A stretch of DNA of 64,000 bases, from contig PYSS01000003.1 of NCBI GenBank assembly GCA_003049465.1, positions 496,001-560,000 of the forward strand, in the 5' to 3' direction. Positions 13,103 through 24,354 of the stretch are shown here, in pieces; within the stretch, counting starts at the first letter, position 1; each line of letters begins with the position of its first letter. The notes under the pieces are model-generated. The model was not told the origin of the DNA, made no database searches, and saw only the letters and a program-made list of their open reading frames with translations. This stretch comes from Magnaporthiopsis rhizophila (Eukaryota > Ascomycota > Sordariomycetes > Magnaporthales > Magnaporthaceae). The translations under genes and the position numbers were made by a program.

Positions 13103-16100
13103 CTAACTCCACTGCCCAACGTCCATAGGGATGCTGAATGGGTTCAACCGTGATTCTGCATCTGTATCCCTCTCTTTTTCGGCAGTGGCCTTGGCTAGCT
13201 CGGAATCCAAGTCCCATGAGCCCAGGAAATCCCCCAGGTTGTTGATGACGGCACTGACGTCGTCGATCCCGTCATCATGGGGCACAGTCGAGGTTCTCAG
13301 GGCACTCTGGAGTTTCAGGATGCCACCAGAGACACCCGAACCTCCGCCAAGAACCGCATTAGATGTATCATCTCTACGGCGGTCCGCGTCTATGAAACGC
13401 TCAGCCGCTGCGTCCGCAGCCTGGCTGCTGGGGCTAGCGTGGCCCTTGTCGGTGAAAAGCCTCGTGAATGTCGGCCGCGGGGTGAGGCAACGTTGTTTGC
13501 CTTGCATCTTGGCGAAGTGTTTCCTGAACAGGGTGACTTCTGAAGGGAGGTCCTCCGCTGATGTTCTGGATGGAGGTGGCGGCGAGCATGGCCGCGCGGG
13601 GGCTGGCTGAGGAGGAGCGGAGCCTACAGTCGCGAGTGCGGCAACCTTCTTGGCCCGCGCCACACTCTGGGACTTCTGCTGGGGCAGGCCGGCCTCGATG
13701 TAGTCCTCATCGCCATCGCCCTCGGCGCCTGAGCTGCTTGGGGGGTCGCTAGGAGCGCTGCAGGAGGGAGAACCAGTTGTCGTGGAACCTTGCTGGTCTT
13801 CAACTTTCTCTCCCGGAAGAGGGGCGAACCGCACCCGTTTTGCTGGCCTCTGGTGTTGGAGCCAAGGGTTCGAAATCATATCACCGATCACCGGAGTTTC
13901 CCGTGGGAGCCCATCGACTGTGATTATCTCGGCATTCCCAAAATCGCCGTATCGTCGCTTGCTCCTGGGGGATGGAGACAGAAATCGACGGAATGGCTTG
14001 TTGGAGACGCTGAGATCTGGTGTAGGAAGACTGGACAGCTTGTCCTCAGGTGTTGATGGGCGTCCATTCTGAGGCAAGGTATTGTACTTGTCCTTTTGAA
14101 TGTTATCAAAACTAGGAAGGACTGGGTTCGGAACCTCGTCGTCCCTGAGATCAAAGGATAGAGACAAAGGAGACACGGCGCCGTTGACGGGAACGCAAGG
14201 GACCTGAAGATCCACATGGGCCCATGGGCTCTGCATAGTTGGCATCGGCGCATACAGCGGATGCATTGGGGGCAAGTTGGCTGGCGCAGGCTCTGCCAAA
14301 GGCTTGATCATCGGGCTACTGGGCAAAGGTGCGTGTAACTGTACGGTGTGAGGAGCTGCCCAAGGGCTCTGGTCCTGCGTTGCGAGCCTCGCGGCTGCGT
14401 AGCTCGTGTCGGACGACAAATGTTCTCCCGTGTCTGGCGGGTAAGACAGCCGATGAGAATCATGGTGTTCGACTTTGCCGTCCCATACATCATCTTCATT
14501 GGGTGCGCCGACGGCGGATGCGTGACCTCTGACCAAGGGAGGTAGGGTCGGCTTGTCGAGCCCTTCGATTGCCACTTCGTGTGTTTCCGGTTCAGGCAAG
14601 CCAGACACCGCAAAACGCGCTTGTATAGCTTCCATTTCTGCCGACAATTGTGGTAACAGCATCAGGCTCTCTGAAGGAGTTTGATGGCTGTGTTGAAGAC
14701 TGAACTGTGGCAAGCGAACGGTCGTCTCATCGATGGCTTGTGGAGGGGTTGGGGCCAAGGCAGAGCGAGAAGAAGCAGGGCGCCGACTCCATCCTGTGAC
14801 ACTTGTGACCGGCTCTTCAGTTCCTGGGCCGGCACTGGCCTCTTTCAGCTGAAAGAAAAAGGGCGGGGCGTGAGCCGTGTCGGCCTCGGCCTCGGCCAGC
14901 AGTGTTGGCTCTTCAGAGTCAAAAGTTGTCGCACAACCGTGCTCAGGAACTAACGTTTCGTCACCCGTAGCCGAAGTTGTCTTGATAGCGCGCTCGGAGG
15001 TAGGTGCTTCCGCAGGACTCAAAGCAACAGTCTTAGCCTTCACCGTCGAAAACAGAGCTGGATCAGCGTCTTCGTCGGGATGTGCCTCCACACTACCACC
15101 AACACAGGTTGCCGTAGTAGTCTCCACGTCGGCCAAGGGGCTTGGCGCGGCGTTCGTGATGGAGGGAGACTCGGAATCTGACTCGAACCCGGCCCGGGAG
15201 GACTCATCCGCGGTAGGGTCTTGAGTGGATTGCCCTATATTTGGCTGGTCTGTCGCCGTGAGAGACGGTACCGAAACCTGCTCCCTCTGAAGCTCCTCGT
15301 CGCGAATTTCTGTATTATAGTGGGGAATGCCACTCGCAGTCCAAGCATCGGGCAGCCTTGCTTTGGCCTGGTAACAGAAGCTCTCGTCTTGCTGAGTCTC
15401 GAACCTGGTATCCAGTCTTGGTACACCTGGTACACCGGCTTGAGCGGTATCTTTATTGCCACGGACCACACTGTCGTTCGCTACAGAGCCAGTGTCGGCA
15501 GCGGAAGCACTGTGGCTCTCGTTGAAGGCAGCCAAAAAGCGCTCACGAATGGCAGGCATAGTCGTAGTTTTCTGGCGAGGGGCTAACAGACCTGAGTCCA
15601 TGAGTGTCGGGTTTTCAGGCTGGAAGCGAGAGGGGTGCACTGGTGTGTGTGACATAGAGTCTTCGTCGATGACGAACGAGTCTTCAATGAAAGCATCTTC
15701 GTCAGGGAAAAGATACGACTCTGGCGCGCCTTGAAGCGGTTGAAGCGGCTGTGCTTGGGCTGGAGCCTGCTTGGATCCAGAGCCTGCCGCCGACGACGAC
15801 TCGTTGAGCAGGGCGGCCGACCGCTTGTGAAAAAGCTTGTTGGTCGGCGAGCTGACGAATGGCTCTTCTCTTGATCCAGGCCTGGGTCGCTTCGGGGAGC
15901 TCACTCGTCGAAGCCAGTCTGTTGACGAGCCGCCACGCTTCCTGGGGTTCCGCCTGCTCGCAGGTTCACCCCCGACGGCGAAGACACTGCCTGCAGAGCT
16001 GAGTCCCGAGGTGGATTCCCGGGCCGGGGCAACTAACCTGCGCGCAGCTGGCTTGCTCGCCGTCTTCGGCTTTATGATGTTCGTTGCTGTGTCCGGCACT

Positions 16101-16492
16101 AGGCCGAGGATGGAACCAGCTTCTAGAATAGGGTGTGCTTTGGCCATAGTGGGGGCGGAATCTTGAAGAGGCTTCGTGACTCTCGCTGTCGCCGCAGTTT
16201 TGCTTCTTCGGCCGATCTTGGTTGGCACGGCGCTTCTGCTTCGCCATGGGTTTTCCCAAACGTCGCTGCTGAACGGGCCCTTGAGTTTCGCAGTCAAGAG
16301 AACTGGGGGCACCCGCCATCCTTTCTCATTGAAGGCATTGTAGTGGTCTCTGCAACGCTGCAGCCGATGCGAGGGGCTTTTGTAGTGTTCATCGTCGGAG
16401 CCGATGTATAGCACGTCATCGGCCTGGTGGTAGGTTTCGAAGATAGCCGAGTCATCGGGCCCGTCGTGGACCTGACGGCCATCCTCAGCCAT
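13103..16492 (-). CDS. Conserved disordered protein with DVLYIGSDDE/NPWRSRS N-terminal motif
   Basis: 1129-aa intronless protein. ATG at 16492 was chosen because the open frame further upstream has no ATG. The N-terminal 110 residues look ordered: an acidic DDVLYIGSDDEHYKSP segment followed by AKLKGPFSS...ENPWRSRS, a layout that I recall from uncharacterised ascomycete proteins sometimes named protamine P1 after base composition (weak recollection, not a function). The rest is Ser/Pro/Thr-rich and likely disordered, with basic clusters (KRGGSSTDWLRR, SPKRPRPGS) and a conserved-looking C-terminal block near FRKHFAKMQGKQRCLTPRPT. A nuclear role is suggested by the basic clusters only. It is divergently arranged with CDC11/NUD1 across 1.19 kb. 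Function unknown. Confidence 0.8.
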   Translation of the reverse strand: MAEDGRQVHDGPDDSAIFETYHQADDVLYIGSDDEHYKSPSHRLQRCRDHYNAFNEKGWRVPPVLLTAKLKGPFSSDVWENPWRSRSAVPTKIGRRSKTAATARVTKPLQDSAPTMAKAHPILEAGSILGLVPDTATNIIKPKTASKPAARRLVAPARESTSGLSSAGSVFAVGGEPASRRNPRKRGGSSTDWLRRVSSPKRPRPGSREEPFVSSPTNKLFHKRSAALLNESSSAAGSGSKQAPAQAQPLQPLQGAPESYLFPDEDAFIEDSFVIDEDSMSHTPVHPSRFQPENPTLMDSGLLAPRQKTTTMPAIRERFLAAFNESHSASAADTGSVANDSVVRGNKDTAQAGVPGVPRLDTRFETQQDESFCYQAKARLPDAWTASGIPHYNTEIRDEELQREQVSVPSLTATDQPNIGQSTQDPTADESSRAGFESDSESPSITNAAPSPLADVETTTATCVGGSVEAHPDEDADPALFSTVKAKTVALSPAEAPTSERAIKTTSATGDETLVPEHGCATTFDSEEPTLLAEAEADTAHAPPFFFQLKEASAGPGTEEPVTSVTGWSRRPASSRSALAPTPPQAIDETTVRLPQFSLQHSHQTPSESLMLLPQLSAEMEAIQARFAVSGLPEPETHEVAIEGLDKPTLPPLVRGHASAVGAPNEDDVWDGKVEHHDSHRLSYPPDTGEHLSSDTSYAAARLATQDQSPWAAPHTVQLHAPLPSSPMIKPLAEPAPANLPPMHPLYAPMPTMQSPWAHVDLQVPCVPVNGAVSPLSLSFDLRDDEVPNPVLPSFDNIQKDKYNTLPQNGRPSTPEDKLSSLPTPDLSVSNKPFRRFLSPSPRSKRRYGDFGNAEIITVDGLPRETPVIGDMISNPWLQHQRPAKRVRFAPLPGEKVEDQQGSTTTGSPSCSAPSDPPSSSGAEGDGDEDYIEAGLPQQKSQSVARAKKVAALATVGSAPPQPAPARPCSPPPPSRTSAEDLPSEVTLFRKHFAKMQGKQRCLTPRPTFTRLFTDKGHASPSSQAADAAAERFIDADRRRDDTSNAVLGGGSGVSGGILKLQSALRTSTVPHDDGIDDVSAVINNLGDFLGSWDLDSELAKATAEKERDTDAESRLNPFSIPMDVGQWS

Positions 16493-17680
16493 ATTTGGCG
16501 AGGTCGTGACCGGATCGACTCGTCTGGGGCAGCGAGGGCTATAACCGTATCGAGCGGTGCACCTTTCCACGGCCGGCAGTCGATGCAAGCTTCATTCGTG
16601 GGTCTGGTTGGGGCAATTGGCGAGGGGTAGAATGGCACACCACGGTGATGCGTGGAGCCGATCGTTGGCAGTTTCTGGTGGTGTAGGTTTCGTTTTGGGG
16701 CCAGTGCTTCCGAGACCGTCGGAATTCTTGACTGGGAACGCGGATGTTAGCTAGGACGACGCGTTTCCCCATATATCCCCACCAGACCACTTTACGCGGG
16801 CCACGTGATATGGCGTTTGTCCCCTAAGACAATAGCCACGTACCAATTACGGAAGGAACGGCTGAGAACAATGGTTAGGGCAGGGAATAATCTCTATTCA
16901 CCAATTATGCATCCAGATTCACAATATGTACGCCAAACAGGTCCACAAGAAATCAGCAGGGAAGAGGGGAAATTTGAACAAATTCAATCTCTGATTGCAA
17001 ACAGCTTCCCTCGAAAAATTGAGAGCTTTGCTCGGTTCTTGCTAATTCTACTAGGTAGACGCACGAGGCTGGAACCTGCTGGGTTTAAAGTGGGGGGGGG
17101 GGCACCTACGTGCCTGGTTGCTAGGGCGATGGTGAGGTTCAGACCCCGCAGGCCGCCAAATGGCAATCGCGCTGATTGTTTTCAATGACCCGCAGCCATG
17201 ACACACACGCCTTAGGCCCGGGCCATATGCCTAGCGGAGCTGCACTTCAAAACCAGCCGCGCTGCTACCAACCAGCCGCACGTTCACCACACGCCCGATC
17301 GTTATACTCTTTTTTGTTTTATTTCTTGATACCGCCTGTGCGGCCTTAAATCGCTTCTTTGTGCGGAATCTTGCACCATCTGCCTTTTCTCAATCCGTCG
17401 TCTGGAATTTGTCTTTGCGTGCACCGCCTGCTTTGTTGCCCTGACACACGACATCTCACCACTAGATAGTGCAAGTTGCCGGCAAGAGACCCTCCCGCGC
17501 GCTTCTCTTACACCAGCGGACTGGCGTACGTCGACTCGACTTGGGCGCGCTTGGTTCCTGACACCATTCTTGATGGACGCGTCACATAATTAACACCACC
17601 CAGCACCCCTTAGCCATCAACCAGCCCGCCCGTCGTCGGTATCTTTTCTTTACGCGCATTCCCAGCAGCCAGGCGCAAAA
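16493..17680. promoter_or_regulatory. Divergent promoter of the disordered-protein gene and CDC11/NUD1
   Basis: 1.19 kb between two divergent starts. It contains ACGCGT (MCB-like) hexamers at 16759-16764 and 17577-17582, an 11-G run at 17092-17102, and a 10-bp direct repeat AACCAGCCGC at 17251 and 17270. ACGCGT also occurs elsewhere in the window by chance, so regulation by MBF is only a possibility. Confidence 0.45.
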
Positions 17681-20600
17681 ATGGCGGGCCATGCGTGGCT
17701 TGACTCCCTTTCTGAGGACTGGGTCTCACAGGCCCCTTCCGAGGGCTCTTCGGTCATGCACACACCAACCCCAAGTTCCCGTGCCCATTCACGGAATAAT
17801 GGCAAGCGGCCATCTCGAGGCTCGCCCGCGACGGGATCACCCCCTCGAAACTCGGGCGGCCGCATCCCCCGAATTTGCAATCCTGCGGGCAACAAGAGGC
17901 TGCCCAGCGTTTCTTTCGCCAACAGCAGCGGAGTGCTCAGCGAACGCAGCATAAACAACCACAACGCTCTCGAGTCGCAGCGTGGCTCTCCTGCAAAAGC
18001 CGCAGCCGTCACGCCAACGCGCGCTCCGCGCGCCGCACAGCCCCGAAAGTATCTCACCAGGAGATCGGTGTCAGAATCGTCGACAAACTCTGTTATCCAT
18101 AACACGGTTCACCAGAAGAAGGCTTCGGCACTGTCGCATGGGAAGGTCAAGGGCGATACCCCCGAGTGGAGGCGGCGGCTGATCGACGGCGAGCTCGCAT
18201 ATGGCGAGCAGCGTGACCTCTTCAGCTCTGCTGCTACCGGGCTTGAGAACATCTTCAAGCCACCACCTCCCGCACCGAAGCCACCGAAGATCGAGGAAGA
18301 GAAAGACGCGGAAGACAGCGTGGCGGCAATACCTGTGTTTGACACCACAGTGTCCTCAAGTCCTCCGGTCTACCGAGATAACTCCACAGTTGAGATACAC
18401 GTGGAGGACCTTTCTGTCAGCCAGTTACTTCCAGGGGAAATAAGGAGACCAAGTCCTCGGCCGACGGAGATCGACAGCGCAGACCAACGCCAGCAAGGCG
18501 ACCAAGCAAGGGGACTGCTCGGGATTAGGAACCAGGATCAGGCTAGCGACGCGCCCTCAGATCAGTCCCTGGCCGAGGAAGATTTTCGAGAAGGACGGGA
18601 CGAGTTCAGGAAAGTGAGCAATGGCAGTGTCCTCCGCAACGAGTCCTTCAGCCCAATATTCATCGCGCGGCGCGGCGGCGAGGACGGGCAGCCAAGCTTT
18701 GCGCCTATGGAAGTGCCACCCATGGAACTGCGCAAGCGCCTTGACAAGCTGCGCCTGAATCAGATGGTGGTTACAGACCCGGCCGCGATCCCGGAGGACC
18801 CGGAACCCACGACTGGGGGCAACTCTCTCGATCCAGAGAACGCCGAAGACTACGAGAAAATGGGCGGCTTCATCAACACACGAAGGGGCGGTCGATCGGC
18901 TGAAGGATCGTTTCTTCACCGCATGCTCAGTCCTGAGACGAGCGGCCCCAGCACGTCCGAAATGTTCCTTGAGGAGTCCCTGCAGGCTAGTACCCCGAAG
19001 CAGTTCCCAACCGTACGGACAGACAATTTTCCTAGCCGCATTGACAGCCGCAACCTCGACCACACCGGAAGTCCACGCGTCCCCCAGGCGCCCAATCCAA
19101 GCCCGGAGAAAGCGGCCATTGGCACCGTCCGCGGCGGCTCGGGAAGCCCGCTGAAACTCTTTGGCCCCTACGACACCTTCACCAACCAGACCCTCATGCG
19201 GAGGATCAGCCAGTTCGAGGACCAGATGACAGATCTGTCACGATCGGCTGCGGACCTGGAACTCGGCGACTCGGCCTCGAGAAAATCCATCCCAACCAAG
19301 GCGTCCACGAACGGAACTAGGCAGCTAAGCGGGCGCGACTCGTCTGCTTTCTTTGGAGAGGGCGATCTTGACGGGTATGAGTTCACAGAGACGTTTGCCT
19401 ACCGCTCACGAGACGCCCCGACTTTTGGGCTTCAACAAGAACGTCGCGACTCTCAACCCGTGTCCCACCTTGGTCGGAATCTCAGCTCATCGCCCCCGGC
19501 GCAGAGCGAGCTGTTTATCAACCGGCAACGAACTAAGCTGCTTGCTACCCCCCTAGCAAGACACGTGGCAAGGCTCCAAGGAGGGGATTCAGATGCGCCC
19601 ACGACTCCGGGCCAGTCCGACAGCAAGCGCCAGAGAATCTCCCCTATCAAAGACCCGACACCGAAACGGCGGCGCACACTTCACAAATCGGATGTGTCGT
19701 ATGTTGAATCATCGCCGCCGGCAGTTGAGTCGGTCCAGTCGACACACAGAACCATGCAGTCAATTATGGGAAGGAAGAGAAAGAACACGCTGGATGGCAG
19801 CCCAAGGCGGCCAGCGGGACCGGCTATTTTGGCCAACCGGCAGGTTCTGCGTCCTCGCTCGCCCACGCCCAGCCAGAGGTCATCAGTGCGGCGGAATCGC
19901 AAACCGTTCGTTGAAGAAGTGGCCGACTACTCTGGAGCGGGAGACCAGGGAAGTGTCGCCGTCCCGGTGACCGAGTCGCGTCCGAACCCTGTGCCGCCCG
20001 GAGAAGCGACGGAGGGAGATCGCAAGCCTTCTATCAAGACGGAGGACTTCCTCAACGAGGCCAATAAGATAATGGCCATGATCCGCAACGCGGGTCCCCG
20101 TAGCGGACTGACAAGCGTGGAGGAGTCGGACGAGGAGAACGGGCAGCGAGAAGACGATGAAGACTCGTTCCAGGAGTCCACCAGAGAGCCATTCTCACGG
20201 CCTCCGAGCCGAGACGGGCCCCCTCTGCCGAGGGCCACAGTCAAACAGGTGGACCCGGAGGTTCTGGCGCGGCTCCGCAAGTACGAAGAGAAGAGCGACA
20301 TCGGCGACATCATCGGGTCCTCGGTTCGGTCGTTAGGGCTCGCTCAAGACGTCATCCGCACGCTAAAGGAGGCCGAGCAGCAGCTACAGAACAGCGTTAG
20401 TCGGGGACCTGGGCGATTCGACCTAGACTCGGACGAGGTCATCTCAGATCCTCCCAACATCCGGATCAGTCGTAATCCTAGCTCGAATCACGATCAGGCC
20501 GGCGACGGACATGTGACGCATGGGTCTGTGTCATCATGGGGGCACTCGACTGGGCGATCGATCCCGACGGGCTCGTCGCGCGGGTCCGACACGTGCAAGA

Positions 20601-23600
20601 CGATCGCTCCGCAGACCATTTCGCACCTTATTCCGGACCAGGTTGGAAACATGGTCCTCGACCGCGAGCGCAACGTGTGGGTCAAGAGCAAGGGCCCTCG
20701 ATCCGCTAAGCCTCAGCCGCGACCAGCAAACGCGCTGCCGTCGGACGCCATGAGCGAGGAGGACCCCTTCGCCGACATTCCCGACCTGAGCGTAGACATG
20801 ACGCTTGAGATGCAGCGCATCCGCATCCAGAACGGCCTGGAGAAGGCGGACCGCGAAGGCATGCCGTTGAGCGAGCAGCTCTCGTCGCCCGCCTCGGTCA
20901 TGGCGCCTAGGCCAGCCTCGGTCGAGGTGGCGGACGAGTCGAGCATGCAACCCCCTGCGTCCAGTCCGGTGTCAGCCAAGCAGCCTGGTCAACAAACGGC
21001 GACGCCGGCCCCACCGAGTGGTAGACGCGAAAAACAGGTGGCTGGTGACGAGGCCGGGGGAGACGTCGAGCATGAAATCGGGCTCGACGAGGGCCGTGGC
21101 GTGCGCACGGGGTCGTCCAAGAAGCGCAACCTTACCATCACGTTTTCGTCGCCTGTGGCTTCCATCATCCAGGACGCGATTGCAGACAGCTCGACCAGCG
21201 ATGACGGCGATCTCCACCACCACGAGTGGTCGGTTGACAACGTGCCGAGAGACTCTTTGCAGCGGGGCCGCTACAGCGCATTGGCCCCCACCGCTGCTGG
21301 CAAGGGTCGTGCCAGGGTGGCGTCGCGCGTCCAATCACGAGCCCCTGTCAAGCAGCTCTCACTGCATCGTGGCAGCCAGAGCTTTGTTCCCCGCCCGGTG
21401 TCCCGGATTGATGAACAAGACGAGCACAGCCGGTCCGACGCAGGGCTGCGCGAGAATCTGGAACAGGCTAACGGCACCGCCAAAAACGCGGTGAAGGACG
21501 ACCAGGACGACCAGCACGAGCAGCCGCAGAACCAGCTCAGCGTCGTCCCTGACGACAGCCTCGTGCTTCATCGCACCCCAGCTGCCGGCCAGCACCGCCC
21601 AGCCAGCCTCAGCTTTGTGCTACGCACTCCGGCGCGTCCCCATGCCACCTACCAGGCCGGCACCGCTGCTGTTCTTAACCACTATGTTGGGAACCTATCG
21701 CTGAGCCCCATGTCCGACTTTACAGCGCACCACGGCGAGCCGTCGGCCATGCTCGAGGCCAGCTATGTCGTCGGCAACACGCGCTACGTCACCGGCGACG
21801 GCCCTGGTCGCGTTCTGTCGCAGAGCCTCGCGGACCTGGTCTCGTGCCTCTCCGAGTTCGAGCCCTTCGAGCCCTACTGGGAGGACCTGACAGAGCTGGA
21901 GCTCGTCGACAAGAAGCTGACCAGCCTGCACAAGCTCAGCGACTTCTGTGGCAACATCGTCCACCTTGACGTCTCCAAGAACTCAATCAGCAACCTGAGC
22001 GGCGTCCCCGACTCGGTGCGCTTCCTTCGGGCTTCGCACAACCAGCTCTCCGACCTTACCGCCTGGGGCGGGCTAATGAACCTCCAGTACCTCGATGTCT
22101 CCAACAACGACCTTAGGACGGTCTCGGGGCTGAGCCAGCTCGTTCATCTGCGCAACCTCACCGCCGACAACTGCAACCTGGCCAGCCTGGACGGCCTTAG
22201 ATGTCACGAGGGCCTGCAGAAGCTGCGCGCACGGGGAAACCACATTGAGGAGCTCGACTTTGAGCACTCCAAGATGCGTAGCCTGACAGAGCTAGACCTG
22301 GAAGGCAGCGGCATCCGGAGGGTTGCTCACATTGAGCGGCTCACGTCCCTCGCTGTTCTGAACCTCGCGAAAAACAAGCTCGACCAGTTCGAGGTCACGG
22401 ACGGGAAGCCGTTTTCGTCGTTGACGGATCTCTACGTCACCGACAATGAGCTCATGAGGCTCGACGTCAGCCTCCTGCCGATGCTAAAGAGGCTTCTCGC
22501 CGACAGGAACCGGCTGCACACGATCACGGGCTTTACCAGGGCGATCCGTCTCGATAGTCTCTCGCTGCGTGAACAGCGGGGATCGCAGCCGCTGGACACG
22601 TCCTTCCTGGGCAGCGCGTGCGAGGTGCGCAAGTTGTACCTCTCGGGCAACATGCTCGGCACCTTTGAGCCGCCGATCGACTTCCTGAACCTGCAGTTGC
22701 TGGAGCTGGCCAACTGCGGCCTGAGGTCGCTGCCAGCGAGATCGTCGGATCTGCTGCAGAACCTGCGCAAGCTCAATGTCAACTTCAACGCCATCTCGTC
22801 TCTCTCGTGTCTCGCGGGCATCACCAGACTTAAGAAGATATCGGCCGCAGGGAACCGGATCCGCGACGTTGTTCGCGTCCAAAAAACCGTCGGCCGCCTG
22901 CCGAGTCTTAGGGAACTTGACCTGCGCGGCAACCCCACGACGATCGGCTTCTACGCCCCAGCCAACATCGTCCCCAACACGAGCGCAGAGTCGAGTGCCG
23001 CCAATGACGAGGATCCTGGCCCGTTTGCCATGGCTCCAGCCGACATGGAGCTAGACTCGACGTACCGCAGCCGGCTCGACACGCACACCCAGAAGCATCG
23101 GCGGCTGTACGAACTTATGTGGGCTAGCAGCACTAAGGCTCTGCGAACGCTCGATGGTCTGTCCCTGGATCGCGGAGTGGTCCGGATCAGGGACTCGATT
23201 TGGCACAAGCTCATTGCCGAAAACTACCTGAGTCCGGAGCTCCTTGGGATGCTGGAGAAGCAAGCGGCGGCTCAGCAATCGCCTCCCTCATCTCCTCACC
23301 GGCGCACTGATATCTCCAGCTCGGCCTCGGCCACGGCCAGCAGCAGCAGCAGCCAGAGCCGTCAGACGACAACGACCACGACGACCACGATGACGGCCAC
23401 TACGAACCTGACCACCGAGAGTACCTCAAGCGTGAGACGAGAGGCTGAGGTCTCGGCCAGGAGGTCCGCGAGCGAAACAACGGTCTGCAATGATGAGAAA
23501 AGCCGGCCGTTGCCCCGGGTGCCCAACCAGGGCCAGGGCCAGCCCCAAGGCGCCAAGGCGGCGGACAGGAGTGCCAGCTTTGCCCAGAACCCCAAGCGAC

Positions 23601-23785
23601 GCAACGATTCGAGCAGTATGAACTCGGAAGGATCGTCAACCATCAAGCTTGACTCTTCGCGGCTTGAGCGTATAAGGCCGCTGGCAGCTTCTGTCAGGAC
23701 GGTTGAGGATGAAAAGGACAGTTACACCCCGCGCGGCATGCGCCGGAGCGAGTTGACGTGGATGGCAGAGAATAGCTTTGCATGA
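17681..23785 (+). CDS. CDC11: Septation/mitotic-exit scaffold, leucine-rich repeat protein Cdc11/Nud1
   Basis: Spindle-pole-body scaffold of the septation initiation network (S. pombe Cdc11, yeast Nud1, A. nidulans SnaD), which recruits the GTPase-kinase cascade that starts cytokinesis. 2034 aa, single exon, ATG in good context (AAAAATGGC). Seen: MAGHAWLDSLSEDWVSQAP at the N-terminus, typical of the filamentous homologues; about 1400 disordered Ser/Pro-rich residues with many SP/TP sites; then about a dozen leucine-rich repeats at about 1400-1760 (for example LTELELVDKKLTSL, IVHLDVSKNSIS, LQYLDVSNNDL, LRELDLRGNP). A Ser/Thr-rich tail follows, including a Ser run and a Thr run. The 6.1-kb frame has no interruptions. 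The LRR block being C-terminal with a long N-terminal tail is the family layout. Confidence 0.92.
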   Translation: MAGHAWLDSLSEDWVSQAPSEGSSVMHTPTPSSRAHSRNNGKRPSRGSPATGSPPRNSGGRIPRICNPAGNKRLPSVSFANSSGVLSERSINNHNALESQRGSPAKAAAVTPTRAPRAAQPRKYLTRRSVSESSTNSVIHNTVHQKKASALSHGKVKGDTPEWRRRLIDGELAYGEQRDLFSSAATGLENIFKPPPPAPKPPKIEEEKDAEDSVAAIPVFDTTVSSSPPVYRDNSTVEIHVEDLSVSQLLPGEIRRPSPRPTEIDSADQRQQGDQARGLLGIRNQDQASDAPSDQSLAEEDFREGRDEFRKVSNGSVLRNESFSPIFIARRGGEDGQPSFAPMEVPPMELRKRLDKLRLNQMVVTDPAAIPEDPEPTTGGNSLDPENAEDYEKMGGFINTRRGGRSAEGSFLHRMLSPETSGPSTSEMFLEESLQASTPKQFPTVRTDNFPSRIDSRNLDHTGSPRVPQAPNPSPEKAAIGTVRGGSGSPLKLFGPYDTFTNQTLMRRISQFEDQMTDLSRSAADLELGDSASRKSIPTKASTNGTRQLSGRDSSAFFGEGDLDGYEFTETFAYRSRDAPTFGLQQERRDSQPVSHLGRNLSSSPPAQSELFINRQRTKLLATPLARHVARLQGGDSDAPTTPGQSDSKRQRISPIKDPTPKRRRTLHKSDVSYVESSPPAVESVQSTHRTMQSIMGRKRKNTLDGSPRRPAGPAILANRQVLRPRSPTPSQRSSVRRNRKPFVEEVADYSGAGDQGSVAVPVTESRPNPVPPGEATEGDRKPSIKTEDFLNEANKIMAMIRNAGPRSGLTSVEESDEENGQREDDEDSFQESTREPFSRPPSRDGPPLPRATVKQVDPEVLARLRKYEEKSDIGDIIGSSVRSLGLAQDVIRTLKEAEQQLQNSVSRGPGRFDLDSDEVISDPPNIRISRNPSSNHDQAGDGHVTHGSVSSWGHSTGRSIPTGSSRGSDTCKTIAPQTISHLIPDQVGNMVLDRERNVWVKSKGPRSAKPQPRPANALPSDAMSEEDPFADIPDLSVDMTLEMQRIRIQNGLEKADREGMPLSEQLSSPASVMAPRPASVEVADESSMQPPASSPVSAKQPGQQTATPAPPSGRREKQVAGDEAGGDVEHEIGLDEGRGVRTGSSKKRNLTITFSSPVASIIQDAIADSSTSDDGDLHHHEWSVDNVPRDSLQRGRYSALAPTAAGKGRARVASRVQSRAPVKQLSLHRGSQSFVPRPVSRIDEQDEHSRSDAGLRENLEQANGTAKNAVKDDQDDQHEQPQNQLSVVPDDSLVLHRTPAAGQHRPASLSFVLRTPARPHATYQAGTAAVLNHYVGNLSLSPMSDFTAHHGEPSAMLEASYVVGNTRYVTGDGPGRVLSQSLADLVSCLSEFEPFEPYWEDLTELELVDKKLTSLHKLSDFCGNIVHLDVSKNSISNLSGVPDSVRFLRASHNQLSDLTAWGGLMNLQYLDVSNNDLRTVSGLSQLVHLRNLTADNCNLASLDGLRCHEGLQKLRARGNHIEELDFEHSKMRSLTELDLEGSGIRRVAHIERLTSLAVLNLAKNKLDQFEVTDGKPFSSLTDLYVTDNELMRLDVSLLPMLKRLLADRNRLHTITGFTRAIRLDSLSLREQRGSQPLDTSFLGSACEVRKLYLSGNMLGTFEPPIDFLNLQLLELANCGLRSLPARSSDLLQNLRKLNVNFNAISSLSCLAGITRLKKISAAGNRIRDVVRVQKTVGRLPSLRELDLRGNPTTIGFYAPANIVPNTSAESSAANDEDPGPFAMAPADMELDSTYRSRLDTHTQKHRRLYELMWASSTKALRTLDGLSLDRGVVRIRDSIWHKLIAENYLSPELLGMLEKQAAAQQSPPSSPHRRTDISSSASATASSSSSQSRQTTTTTTTTMTATTNLTTESTSSVRREAEVSARRSASETTVCNDEKSRPLPRVPNQGQGQPQGAKAADRSASFAQNPKRRNDSSSMNSEGSSTIKLDSSRLERIRPLAASVRTVEDEKDSYTPRGMRRSELTWMAENSFA

Positions 23786-24354
23786 TAAAAGTTACTGGTC
23801 TTTTTAGTTTTATTTTTCTTCCTGTTCTCATCCTCCTTCTATTCTCTGTACCATCACCATAGCATTTTTTCTTCTTTTTTTGGTTCTGGCATTATTGCCC
23901 TCTCTGGGCTCGGGCGTATGGAAAAAAGCACCTGGTAATGATGGGGCAACAGGGCAGGCAAGGCAACCGCGGGGCGGGATCTTGAATTTTGTTGCAGCAT
24001 GCGAAGTAAGCTGTATCGGACTGTACGATATTGGGGTATGGAAAATATGCATGTCGGTCAGGGTGTGATAGAAGCCAGCCTTTCAAACGAATAATGAGCA
24101 TCAATTCATCATGACTTACAATAGGTTTTGGGAAGTGAAACATCAACGGGCAATTGAATGCATCTGCTCTGGTCTTACCTAATGCGCATGAGCCCGACCC
24201 CATAGTGGGGTATGCTGTCAATGCTCCCCTGCATCAACGACAACAAGCCAAGACCTGGAGCTCCAGCCTGGTAGCTTCTTTCACAAGCTCACAACGCGAT
24301 CGTTGACCTCGGTCGACGTGTCCCTACAGTCGATTCCACAGCACCTCAAAAAGC
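23786..24354. other. Intergenic: CDC11 3' UTR and ALG2 promoter
   Basis: T-rich sequence immediately after the stop, then mixed sequence upstream of ALG2. Nothing else recognised. Confidence 0.6.

Noticed and set aside
16493..16588. N-terminal extension of the disordered protein upstream of 16492
   Set aside because: The frame is open but starts at TTG; the first ATG is at 16492.
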